From NCBI GenBank assembly GCA_023935145.1, contig CM043698.1, positions 19,843,001-19,907,000 on the forward strand: DNA of 64,000 nucleotides, given 5' to 3'. The stretch's first letter is position 1. Each line of letters begins with the position of its first letter. Below are positions 33,483 through 45,200 of the stretch, piece after piece. This stretch comes from Bretschneidera sinensis (lineage: Eukaryota; Streptophyta; Magnoliopsida; Brassicales; Akaniaceae). Below the pieces are notes generated by a model, which was not told the origin of the DNA, did not search any database, and saw only the letters and a program-made list of their open reading frames with translations. The position numbers and the translations under genes are program-made.

Positions 33483-36400
33483 ATGGCTCCACCTGTTTTT
33501 GATGGAAACAACTATCAAATGTGGGCAGTGCGTATGAAGACCTACCTGGACGCGTTGGATCTGTGGGAGGCTGTAGAAGAAGATCATGAAGTTCAGCCTC
33601 TCCCAGCAAATCCTATTGTGGCACAGATCAAGATACAAAAGGAGAAAATGACAAGAAAATCGAAGGCGAAGGCATGTCTATTTGCAACGGTTTCACCAAC
33701 GATTTTTACCAAAATTATGTCTCTCAAAACAGCTAAGGCTATTTGGGACTATCTCAAGGAAGAATATGCAGGAAATGAAAGAATTAAAGGGATGCAAGTC
33801 TTGAACTTGATAAGGGAATTCGAACTTCAAAGAATGAAGAGCTCCGAGACGATTAAAGATTACTCAGACAGGCTTCTTAGCATTGCAAACAAAGTGAGGC
33901 TTCTTGGATCTATGTTTACTGACTCAAGAATTGTAGAAAAAATTCTTGTTACAGTACCGAAAAGATATGAAGCAACCATCACTACCTTGGAGAATACCAA
34001 GGATCTGTCAAAAATTCCCTTGGCAGAATTGCTTAACACAATGCAAGCACAAGAGCAAAGAAGACTGATGAGGGAGGATGCAACAATCGAAGGAGCTTTG
34101 GCAGCCAAGCATAAAAACACAGCTAGAAACAAAGAGAAAAAGAAGAAAGATTTTGAAGGAAATGGAGTAAGTACAACATCAACCATTGCAAAAGGAAATA
34201 ATGGAAATCAGAGGAAATCCTATCCACCTTGCCAACACTGCGGAAAGAAGGGTCATCATCCGTTTAGATGCTGGAGAAGACCTGATGCTAATGTTCCACC
34301 TTGCCAACACTGCGGAAAGAAAGGCCATCCTTCGTTTAGATGCTGGAGAAGACCTGATGCTAAGTGTTCCAAGTGCAATCAACTTGGACATAAAGCAGTA
34401 ATTTGCAAAGGAAAAGCTCAGTAGCAGGAAGTTGAAGCCCAAGTTGCAGATCAAGAGGATGAAGATCAGCTTTTTGTTACATCTTGCTTTGCAAGTAGTA
34501 GTTCGACTGATAGTTGGTTAATTAACAGTGGCTGTACCAACCACATGACCAATGACAAGGAACTCTTCAAAGATTTGAGGCCAGCTGACATCACTAAAGT
34601 CAGAATTGGCAATGGTGATTAAATCTCTGTCAAAGGGAAAGGAACAATCTCTATAACCAGCACTACAGGCACAAAGAGAATTTCAGATGTTCTCTACGTA
34701 CCAGAAATTGACCAAAACTTGTTGAGTGTAGGTCAATTGATTAAAAAATGCTTTAAAGTGATCTTTGAAGATAGTTACCGTCACATTCTTGATGTCACGG
34801 GTCAGAAAATTCTTAAAGTGAGAATGAAGGTCAAAAGTTTTTCTTTTGATCCCATCAAAGAAGAACTTGCTGCATTTTCAACCGAAGCCAGCAACACCGA
34901 GTTATGGCACAAGAGACTTGGTCATTGTCACTTGCAAAGGATGCAACCAATGAAGAAAAAGGAACTCACAGTTGGCTTACCAACATTTGGAGATCACTTA
35001 CCGATTTGTCATGCTTGTCAATACGGTAAACAAAAACGGAGACCATTCCCAAAGTCAACCTGGAGAGCCACTCACAAGTTGCAACTAATCCACACAGATG
35101 TATCCGGTCCTCAAAGAACTCTGTCATTAGCAGGTAGTCGGTATTACATTGCCTTCATTGATGACTTTACAAGAATGTACTGGATTTTTTTCTTACAATT
35201 CAAGTCAGAAGTGGCTGAAGTGTTTTGGAAGTTCAAGAAGATGGTGGAAAACCAAAGTGGCTGCAAAATTCAAGCTCTAAGTTCAGATAATGGAAAAGAA
35301 TACACCTCAGAAGAATTCAATATGTTTTGCGAGGAAGCAGGCATAGAACACCAGCTTACTGCTCCATATACTCCGCAACAAAATGGAGTTAGTGAAAGGA
35401 GAAATAGACACATAATGGAGATGACCAGATGTATGCTTCATGACAAGGAGTTGCCAAAGAAGCTTTGGGCTGAGGCAGCAAGTACTGCTGTTTTCTTGTA
35501 GAACAGATTGCCTACCAAGGTGTTGGAGGATAAAACTCCATTCGAGGCTTGGAATGGCTATAAACCTACTCTCAATTTTCTTAGAGTGTTCGGTTGTATG
35601 TGTTTCTCTCACGTCCCACAGGTCAAGCGTGATAAACTTGATAAGAAGTCAGAACCGGGCATCTTTGTGGGTTATAGTTCTTCCTCTAAAGCCTACAAGG
35701 TGTATCAACCTCAAACATAGAAGTTAATTGTTAGTAGAGATGTGTTCTTCAATGAAGATGAAAAGTGGAATTGGGAACAGACACAAGAAACATCCACAAG
35801 CATACACAAATCAAGTCTCCCATTCCAAACGACAGAAGAAGATTTGGAAGATGATCCACCAATCCGTGGAACAAGACCGCTCTATGATATCTATCAAAGA
35901 TGCAATGTGGCCATTTGTGAACCTGCAAGTTATGAAGAAGCCATTAAAAACCAGAAATGGAAGAAGGCAATGGAGGAGGAGCTGTACATGATCAAGAAAA
36001 ACGAGACATGGTAGCTTGTTGATAAACCTCAAGACAGAAAAATCATTGGGGTCAAATGAGTGTTTAGAACCAAGTTCAATGTTGATGGATCCATCAACAA
36101 ACACAAAGCCAGGCTTGTTGTCAAGGGGTATGCTCAAGTTTTTGGAGTTGATTACTCAGATACATTTGCCCCTGTTGCTAGATTAGACACTATTCGGCTG
36201 GTGCTAGCTATAGCAGCCCAAAATGGGTGGAAAGTGTTCCAATTAGATGTAAAATCAGCCTTCTTAAATGGTCTATTGTAAGAGGAGATCTTTGTTGAGC
36301 AACCAGAAGGATTCATTGAAGAAGGCCATGAAGACAAAGTGTATATACTAAAAAAGGCTCTCTATGGCTTAAAACAAGCGTCTAGAGTCTGGTATAGTAG

Positions 36401-37457
36401 GATAGATGATCATCTATTGAGCTTGGGTTTTACAAAAAGCCTATCAGAAGTCACTCTCTATGTTAAGAAAAAGGGGACTGACTTTCTTATTGTATCATTA
36501 TACGTTGATGACTTGTTGGTGACAGGTAACAATGCCAAGCTTGTTGATGAATTCAAGCAAGAGATGATGCTGGTTTTTGATATGATAGACCTTGGTCTGA
36601 TGACATATTTCCTTGGTATGGAGATCAAACAAGATGAAGGAGAATTTTTCGTTTGTCAAAGAAAGTATGCTAAGGAAATACTTAAAAAGTTTTGTATGGA
36701 GGAATGCAAAGCAATGGCTACACCAACGAGTCAGAAGGAAAGCCTAAGTAAGGAAGATGGCACAGACAAAGTTGAAGAAGGCTATTTCAGAAGCTTGGTT
36801 GGATGTCTAATGTACCTAATTGCAACCAGGCCAGATATCCTTTTTGCTGTAAGCATTCTCTCTCGTTTTATGCATTATGCTAATTAAATGCATCTTAAAG
36901 CAGCAAAAAGGATCATTAGGTACATCAAAGGGACTGTTAACTTTGGTGTAAAATTCAAGAAGTGTCAAAACTTCAAGTTGATGGGATTTTCTGACAGTGA
37001 TTGGGGTGGATTCATGGATGATATGAAGAGTACATCTGGTTACTGCTTTAGTCTAGGATCAGGTGTGTTCTCTTGGTGTTCCAAAAAACAAGAATGTGTA
37101 GCACAGTCTACTGCAGAGACTGAATTTATTGCTGCTACAGCAGCAGTGAATCAAGTATTGTGGTTGAGGAAGCTGTTATGTGATCTACATTTGAAACAAC
37201 TGAATGATATAAAGGTATTTGTGGATCACATAATCCGGTTTCAAGCTGCAATTGCAATATCTCATAATCCGGTTTTTCATGGAAAAACTAAGCATTTTAA
37301 GATTAAGCTATTCTTTCTAAGAGAAGTGCAGAAAGAAGGAGATGTGAGCTTGATTTATTGCAGATCTGAAGATCAGCTTGCAGACATTTTCACAAAACCT
37401 CTACCAGCAAACAGATTTGAGCCTCTTAGGGAGAGACTTGGAGTTTGCAGCTCCTAA
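33483..37457 (+). pseudogene. copia gag-pol, one continuous frame with eight stop codons
   Basis: A single frame of 1325 codons, starting at the ATG 32 bases after the 5' LTR, carries the whole polyprotein with no frameshift. Order: gag with an N-terminal GNNYQMWAVRMKTYLDA block; three CCHC zinc knuckles (one duplicated); protease, where the active-site Asp is replaced (NSG in WLINSGCTNHM); integrase with HTDVSGP, SSDNGKEY and QQNGVSERRN (D, D, E visible); reverse transcriptase with [20 protein letters not shown] and SLYVDDLLVTGN; RNase H with SDSDWGG, STAETEFIA and FHGKTKHFKIK. In-frame stops begin at 34422, 34620, 35499, 35718, 36012, 36057, 36279 and 36885. The stops and the protease change make the copy inactive. 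Domain order (integrase before RT) is copia-specific. Confidence 0.95.
34224..34367 (+). repeat. 72-bp in-frame duplication of a gag zinc knuckle
   Basis: Two units of 24 codons, starting at 34224 and 34296, each encode PPCQHCGKKGH followed by FRCWRRPDA. With the following CSKCNQLGHKAVICK the protein has three CCHC knuckles, where this kind of gag usually has one or two. Confidence 0.9.
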
Positions 37458-37469
37458 TGCAAGGAGGAG

Positions 37470-37803
37470 TGTTGGTGATTTGCATCAGGTGCTGCTGCAC
37501 CACTCTGTCCTTACTGCCCTTGTTAGCTGCTGTCATTACTACCCCTTGTCAGCTGCATTTACTACCCTATGTTCTTTGTCATTTATTAGCCCATGTTATC
37601 AGTCATTACTACCCCATGTGTGCTGTACCATGTATTAGTTGTTTTTGTTTATTTTTTTCTGCAGCTTTACTTTTCAGTTCTTATATATATTGTAAGCTGA
37701 TGCATTATGAAAATAGAATTCCTGATTATATTTTCTGTGTATCTTCCTCCATTCTCTCCTTGTCCTAAGAAAATTCTTGTTCTTTCATTCTTTAAAACTA
37801 ACA
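37470..37803 (+). repeat. 3' LTR of the copia element
   Basis: 334 bp, directly repeated with 33111-33450 and preceded by the purine tract. Confidence 0.96.
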
Positions 37804-38049
37804 ATTATAGCATACTAGTACATCATTAAGTTAGCTATCTTAAATTTTCTTCATGAAGATATACTTGTTCAGTTGTTTCAAGGGACAAAATGTAAGAGGA
37901 ATTTTCTTATATAGATTAAGGAAACTGAAAGGAATGGATTGTCAAGTTACATATAGCGCACCCTTTTTAGCTTAGAAATTTGTTAAGTAAAGAAATTTTT
38001 CCACAACAACCAAACAGGATTCTATAAGATGTATGACACCAAATTATTC

Positions 38050-39963
38050 TCAGATGGTAAGGTTCCTTGCAAGGATTCCCTCCAAGGTGATTCCAGGACC
38101 AAAAGACAGTATCAAACCCCATTCACCATCTCCCTCATCTTCTGTCTTCATCTTTTTGCTCTCTTCTATCATATACTCGAGCACATACACAATGGTGTTA
38201 CTGCTAGCATTTCCATAATCCATCAGAGCTCGTCTACTAGCGTTTAGCTTCTCAGGTGACAAATCAAGTCGCTTTTCTATCCGATTTAAGATTGCAGGCC
38301 CACCTGGATGAACTGCCCAGAACATCTTGTTATACTCATTGTCAGTCAATCCAACAACTCGCATCAATTTCTCACAAAACCCCTCGATATTATCCTCAAT
38401 TATCTGAGGAAGCTCTCTTGCTAGCTTGAAACTAATCCCCTCTTCTGTGAGCCTTCCATCGATTTTCTTTTCAGTATTTGGCAAGAAATTCTGAATTGCT
38501 GTGTGAAGCTCAAAGAGAGGTCTTTCAGTGTCTGAATTCAGGTCTGAGCCTATTATCATGGCTCCAGCACCATCACCAAAGAGTGCAACCCCGACCAAAT
38601 CATATGGTCGATCTGCACTTGGTGGTTTGAACCCAATAATGGTAGTTTCAGTAGTGGCTAGCAAAACCCGGCTCCCAGGGTTGTTCTCAGCAATATCTTT
38701 TGCAACGCGAAGACCAGCCACACCTCCAGAACAGCCCATGAAGTAAAGCAGGACGCGTTGAGTGTCAGGGCTGAGTCCAAGTCCTCTTGCTAGGTAAACA
38801 TCACCACCTGGCAAGCGAGCTTCACTTGAAGAGACGTATACTATGTGAGTTATATCTGATGCTGGTCTCCCCCAGTTCTTGATGCAAGCTTGTGAAGCTT
38901 CTATGGCCATCTCTGTGACTGCAGCGTTACAGATATCTAACCTCTGTTTTACAGTGGGGAGGCCTTCAATTGCAAGTTCTGGGTACTTCTTTAAGATCTC
39001 CTCTGACATGACCACATATCTTGTTTTCACCGTTGTCGTCTTGCCTGTAGATTCCATGGAGGAAAAGATCGACTGTTATTTCAGTTCAAAGCACATAGAA
39101 GATATATACTAGCAACTGGAACCTTTACTTTCAAGGCCTACTGTCTCAGGAGTTCTAGATACAGACAAACAGTGGACCATCATAATCTGTGTGTGAGAAC
39201 TAGGAAGCAAATATTTTCTATAAATCGAGATTCAATAGAATTCTACGCTATGGAATTTTCCATTTTTCAAGATAAACAGTTATTCCATCTAATTTGACAT
39301 AGAAAAATAATTCCATTCTGTTTCTAGCATGAAGGTCAATAGAATGGTATCTTTATCCTCCAGATTCTTTCAAAACTCTTTATACTCCGATTTCCCCTAG
39401 TTTGGGAGTTTGAAGCGAGAGTAAAAGAGAGGAAAAGAGAGAATTTGGAGGGGTACTCTTATCCTCTCCTTTCCTCTGTTCTCCCTCGATCCAATGCCTT
39501 GTATTGTGTTAAATAAAAAATTTGCGAAAATAAAAGTTATAATGCTATATGGTGTTTAGTGCAGTTGGGTTAAGCTCAGCTGCTGCATTCTGGCAAATCA
39601 TTGCCAAAAACTGGTATAGAGGGATGTAACCTTTAATGCCCTCTGTACTTGGTGTCAGTGGATGTATTTGAGGCACAATTTAGATGTGCCTTGCTGCGCT
39701 TTAGTTCTAGTTTATGCATTCATTAGTCAGTAGATGATGACAAAAACAAAAAACGGTTGAAGAAAGGGAAGTGAATTACAGAGTCGGGTGAGTTTCCGCT
39801 TGAGTTCTGGATCATCACAGTTGGTGTTCTTGAAATACCCATCAACCAGAAACTCCTGCATGACAAGCTGGTGAGGGAAGGCCTTGCCAAGAGCCAGAAT
39901 TGTAGCTTTGCCAGGGTTTGATTTCTTTGTAAAACCCCCTTGTGCAACATCTATGCTCCCCAT
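38050..39963 (-). CDS. LAP5: Type III polyketide synthase, LAP5/PKSB type
   Basis: Chalcone-synthase-fold enzyme of the anther-specific group that condenses mid/long-chain hydroxy fatty acyl-CoA starters with malonyl-CoA to alkyl pyrones, precursors of sporopollenin in the pollen wall (family knowledge). Exon 1 (39963-39780) and exon 2 (39044-38050) join in phase across a split Cys codon (RLC-KTTTVKTRYVVMSEEIL), the conserved CHS intron site. Product 392 aa, the usual length. The catalytic triad is intact: Cys166 (YFMGCSGGVAG), His307 (WAVHPGGPAI) and Asn340 (DYGNASSNTI); GFGPG-type C-terminal loop present as SFGPGITLEG. The N-terminus, KSNPGKATILALGKAFPHQL, and overall wording match LAP5/PKSB rather than LAP6/PKSA or true CHS. 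A TATATAAA box lies at 40068-40061, about 100 bp upstream of the ATG. It appears intact. MTN lies 2.3 kb upstream on the same strand. Confidence 0.95.
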
Positions 39964-42246
39964 TTCTCTCCTTTTCTTTTTGTTTATGGATTGGGGCTGG
40001 TAGAGGAGATTTGTACAGAAACTCTTTTTACCTTGCAATGAAGAAAGGATAAACTGCTTGTTTATATACAGCTCTACCTCATGTTTTAAGTGACTAAAAT
40101 AAGCTTAAGGTAGTTAAGGTATTGTAATATGAAACAGGGGAGACATGAATTGTGCAATTCATATATATATATATAAAGTGATTAGTTGAGGAGTAAGGCT
40201 CTCATGCAAGTTAATTTAATATATATTGGTGGAGGTTTGGTATGAGGTTTTGGTTCATATTTGCTGTGTTGATTGCATAGTGACTTTATAATCGATGTAT
40301 GGCTGTTCTGGGGCTCTGTGCTGTGGAAAATGAAACATGGGACCTCGTGTGATGCATCCATAGAATAAGCTCTTGCTTTTGTGTTCTCTAAGCAGAAAAC
40401 CAATAAATCAAAATTAAACTGGAAATGAATTTCAGGAAGTCATGGAACTTATTGAATTGCAGCCAGGCCCAGAAGATCACAATACCCTTTATTCCTCTTA
40501 CTACTTACCCAATGTGGGACTTTCGGAATTCCAAATCAAAAGAACATTCGACTTCAAAAACTAACAAGACCATAAGCCTACTTTTGAAGCTGTACTACCT
40601 TTCCATATGAGAGGACTTATCTCTAATAAATATGATGATATATTTACCCAAAAATCAAGATCTACGATTACTGATTTATCATGCCAAATTGCAATCCTCA
40701 TGTTGAAAATAAGGCTGTCTATTTGGGACTGTTGTCAGCTGAGCAAAAGCCTTCTTACATGGTACGCTGCCTACCATTTAATTGCCGCAAGAAATTTCAA
40801 TCTCTACATTGTTGAATGGTGAAGCATTTAGTTGAGAGACTTGCTAGCATTTACTGAGTAGCCATTGTCTTCGTTGATAATGGATTGGACTGGAACTTGA
40901 TTAAGTTTAATTTTCACTGTTTTTTGGGAGCTTGAGGCTTGGAATAGGCTCGTGTCTAAGATAAAAACTAATTCCTCATAAAAACCTACATGAGTCACAT
41001 TAAATCCAGACAAATAACTGATGCAATTTATTCAAAAACTTGACGAATCTTATTTAAATTTCTTTACTAGCAGGATACTGAATGGTACAAGTAGCATTAA
41101 ACTAACACTGTTGATCCTTAGAATAGGTTGATTGCCTACCCTGTGGCCTCAGGTACTGTGCTTGCCAAACTAAGCTACTGATTTCACCCCTAAATTGATC
41201 CCCATGACACAGTGCCTGTTGGATAGGGCATGACCGAGGAATATGAAATCTGAATCTCGGTCTTGTATCATGAATTGTTATAACATATTTTAGGTGGAAA
41301 CTAGTTCTACTGACCCTTCTTTGTAACATGCAAAACTAAAGATCCTCCAGGAGGAAATGGAGACATAGATCTCAATACTCCGGTTTTGACAGGAGAAAGA
41401 CATGGCATTTTGAGGTCACTGTCATTCGATGATCAAGACTTATTTTCAAGTTATGTAATGCAGAAGTTTTTGTCGAGGTGGCCTATAATTGGTGGTTTTG
41501 TAACCTGCTGATGTTGCAGGCTTGCAGCTGTCTTCAAAGACCACCATTTGTGGTCTCAGAACCTCCTGAAGTCAGTTGCAGCCTCTTGACATAGTGAACA
41601 CCTCCAAACCTTCTATAGAAGGGAATGGGGTTCAATTTCCCTCCCGGTCAGTGTATTAAAAACAAAGAACCTCGTGAAATCTAAGCTGCCTCTGTTAGTG
41701 CTTGATGAATACCCCCTGTTTGCAGAGTCTGATAGTGAAGGAGGCCTTTAGGGGGAGAAGAGGGGGTAAGTTAATGGGTCCACAAACAAAAGTTTACTGG
41801 AAACATAGGCAGCACTGTTATCAAAGGAGCAAAGAAACAAAACTATAGCTCATTCTATCACAACAAACAGATAATAACCATCATTGTCGTCCCACTTTGT
41901 ATTCGATAATTCAAGGCATGTGTGGGTTTTAACTTTTAACTACTAAAATAAAATAACCATCATTGTCACAATCAAACGGTCAGTTCAAGCAAATTCAATA
42001 TTCAGAACAAAGCGCAAAATATACTCAGTGGATAGAGAGGCAGGATATAGTCAAAAGCCCATGTACAGATTCATTTACACATCTTTAAGGCTGGCTAATA
42101 CAAATATATACCTACCCAGACTACGAAACTACTAGCTGTTTCACCTTAAAAATCACTAATTGAACTTGATATCTTATGGAACTAAGGTTCATGACATTCT
42201 TTGTCCTTCATATTTTTGAAGGAATCAGGAAGTGTGATATAACATG
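39964..42246. other. Spacer between MTN 3' end and LAP5 promoter
   Basis: Holds the LAP5 promoter (TATA box at 40061-40068, minus strand) and, towards 42246, the MTN 3' UTR. No other gene was recognised. Short frames at 41102-41329 and 40425-40822 have no family resemblance. Confidence 0.5.
40061..40068 (-). promoter_or_regulatory. Probable TATA box of the LAP5-type gene
   Basis: TATATAAA on the minus strand, about 100 bp before the start codon at 39963, in a plausible position for a core promoter. Confidence 0.5.
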
Positions 42247-45200
42247 TCAAAGTTCAGAGAGGCACTTTCCATTGATGAAATCAATGACTTGGGTGACAGC
42301 CTGATCAAGTGCAGCAGTCACTGCAGCCAAATTCTGCAAGAACTCCTCTGCGGTTGGTTTGCCACCATCCACTATGTCTGTCACAGCTTTCACAAATATT
42401 GCAGGGACTTCCAAAAGATCAGCCACATAGGCAACAGCTGCTCCCTGAAAGCCAAAATTTTAAGAAATAAGGCTTCACACTTGCTAGAAGCAAAATAACC
42501 AGAGCAAAAAATATTTTGATTTCCCTTGTTAGATATCATTTCTCCTAAGAAATAAAACAAATACAATGCCTGCCAACTTGGTGATGATAGTAGACTTTCA
42601 AAGAAGTAGTGAGAAAGTACAATAACTGCATAGAACGGAGAATGAAGCCCCATTTTCTTTGCTAAGGGTTCGTTTTTTTTCCATCTGTTAATAGTACTTA
42701 ATGGGTCTGATCGAATCAAACCTAAAATGAAGTCTTAATACCATTCAGATCTATTTTGGGCAAAAATACCCTCAATATATTAGAGTATTGTCACAAATAC
42801 CCTTGCCAAATCAACACCTTCTTGGGTCAGAGAGGCTCTGATCCGGCGAGAGGAACCCATCCTGCACAGGCGAGAGGAACCCAGCCGGCACCAACGAGAG
42901 GAACCCAGTCCAACTTCCATAGACCTAGACTCCCACAATCCTCTCTCTCTCCTCTATCTGGGTTTTGTTTTGGTGAAAGAGCTCATCAAAGTTCTTCTTT
43001 AAGGTCCTTCCATAGCTGCCGATCTCTCCACTGCCATAACCACTAAATTCTTCAGTTCACTTCACAATCTCGTCTCCTCCGAAAATCATCTCCGCCCTTC
43101 TTTATGTAGGTGATAAAATTGTAGATAGAGAGAGGCGAGAGGAAAGGGAAAGGGAAAAAAAGGTCTTCAAAATCTGGTTGTGGGATCTGACATGGTTATG
43201 GAGATCTCGGACGGCTGCCTATGGAGAAAGAACGTAGGGAAGAAAGAGAACAAGAGAAACATACATGAAAAGCAGAAAAAAGGAGGTGAGTGGCTGCGTG
43301 CTGTACGAAAAGCAAAAGGAAGACCCAAGGTGGGTTCCATTTATCCTTTTTTTTTAAGAGAAATAAGGTTCCATTTATCAAAACTATATATATTATTTAA
43401 GTGAGGTTCCATTTAAAAAAAACAAAGGTTCCTAAGTGGGATTGTGCAGTGTAAAGGGTAGAAGATTAAGAGAAAAAATAGCAAATGCATATGCAAAGGG
43501 AAAAGAAAAAAAGGACCATTTTGTTATTGTTAACCTAATCTATTTTTATATTTAAATTGATTATTTAAAAAAAAAAAAACTAGGATTATGGCTCAATCCA
43601 TTAAAAAAAAGCAATTGAAAATATTTTAATGATGAAACATGCAAACTTTGTTCAGATCAGCAACTGACTCTTATTTGCAACAAAAAATCATGTTTTTAAC
43701 CGCTAAGAGGGTTAAAAACGAAAAATACACATATTCAAATGTTACAATCAGTTCAATTATCAAATAATCTAAACAATTAACTATTCAACATTCAAACGCT
43801 GCCCTCTTATTGGTTAAGCACTATTCAGATGTCCATTCAAGTATTCAACACTTGACACTTAAAATAACAAACGCCACCTAAGTGTAATTGGGTTTTCAGT
43901 GGTTACCTCCATGTCTTTAACCGTAGCATCATTTGCAATAATTGATGCTTCATCCTGTGGAGACATCTCTAGAGAGTCACCAGTAGACAATTTGGCAACC
44001 TGAAACACATAGAGAGGTTAAGTGATGTTGCACTGATCTTCGCAGTCCTCGAGATGAAAAAAGGCTTGAGAAAACAAGCATCATATTGCATGATGATGCA
44101 AACTTAAATAATAAGCTTCATGTGTGTGTTTGTGTTAGTGGATGCTTGTGTGCACGTGCTTGTGTGTGTTTGTGCAAGTTGAAAAGAATAACTACAATTA
44201 ATGGATGACCCCATCAATAGCAGATAGAAACAGTCAACTTGAACAAGTACCCATGCTCTTCAAAGTAGATACTTCTCTATATAAAGTCAATGCAATGATG
44301 AAATATGCTACATCTAGATAAGCAGAGAGGTTGTCCAAATAAAAAACAAAAACTACAATGAAGAAAGTACATATACAAAGCGTTACAAGAGGTCAGAATT
44401 ATCAATGAACTGTGAAGCTATTCCTATAGAACAGAACTGCTGTGCGGGAAGAAAAGAAGGGTTTCAGTGGTGGAAAGTATAAGCATCTAAGCGTTTTAAA
44501 GCAGAGTAATCACCTTTAGGTTAAGCAACTTCAAGAGATTGGGTGTTGAGAAGGCCTGCCGCAAACCAACTCCATATAGATCAAACACCTGCAGAAGACA
44601 CAGGAGAGAGACAATTTGAGTACAAAAATGATACTACTAAACATTTGAAACAAATAACAAAAACAAATTACTTTTATGAAACGTTAAGCAGGTTGAAGTT
44701 CATGAATGCATTCTTATTGAGTAGGAAATTCTTGTGAGAATACCGTCACTGAACAAGAGAGAGAGGAATAGAACATTAAAGTTTGGTTAGGTGGTCCATT
44801 GACCAGTGGCATCTAATAGAGAATTTTGTGCCAAATACAGTTATTAAAATAATCAATTAAGTAACCACTGTGAGGAAACAAATATTAAGGGGATTAACTT
44901 GCCTGTCAACTTTCAAATCTTTTAGGAAATCAAAATTGTTTTAGATAGATCAGAATAGCAGTACCAATTTACACACTCATTTGCCTTGTTAACCAAACAT
45001 GAGAAGTTCATGAATGAAAAACTAAGGAGCACTTACAGGGATAGGTATTCTTCTATCATGGAAAGCAACCTCAGAGGCAAGAAACACATCGCCAATGCTT
45101 GCTTCCTTGGCCTGGAAACATTCAAGAATCAGTAATATAAATCAGAAGTTGCAAAAAACGCTATATAAAAAGAAAGACAGACCGCCATTCTTCAAATAAA

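Larger units (their letters stand above)
33111..37803 (+). mobile_element. Ty1/copia LTR retrotransposon, full length, inactivated
   Basis: 5' LTR 33111-33450 and 3' LTR 37470-37803, both opening TGTTGGTGATTTGCATCAGG and ending AAAACTAACA. The 5-bp direct repeat ATTAT flanks the element (33106-33110 and 37804-37808). The primer-binding site just after the 5' LTR contains TGGTATCAGAGC (initiator-Met tRNA type), and a purine tract AAGGAGGAG precedes the 3' LTR. By eye the LTRs differ at about ten sites, mostly transitions, plus a 6-bp indel, so the insertion is fairly young. Confidence 0.97.

Noticed and set aside
43180..43404. 74-codon frame in MTN intron 7
   Set aside because: Purine-rich intronic sequence within a repeat-like insertion, without family resemblance.
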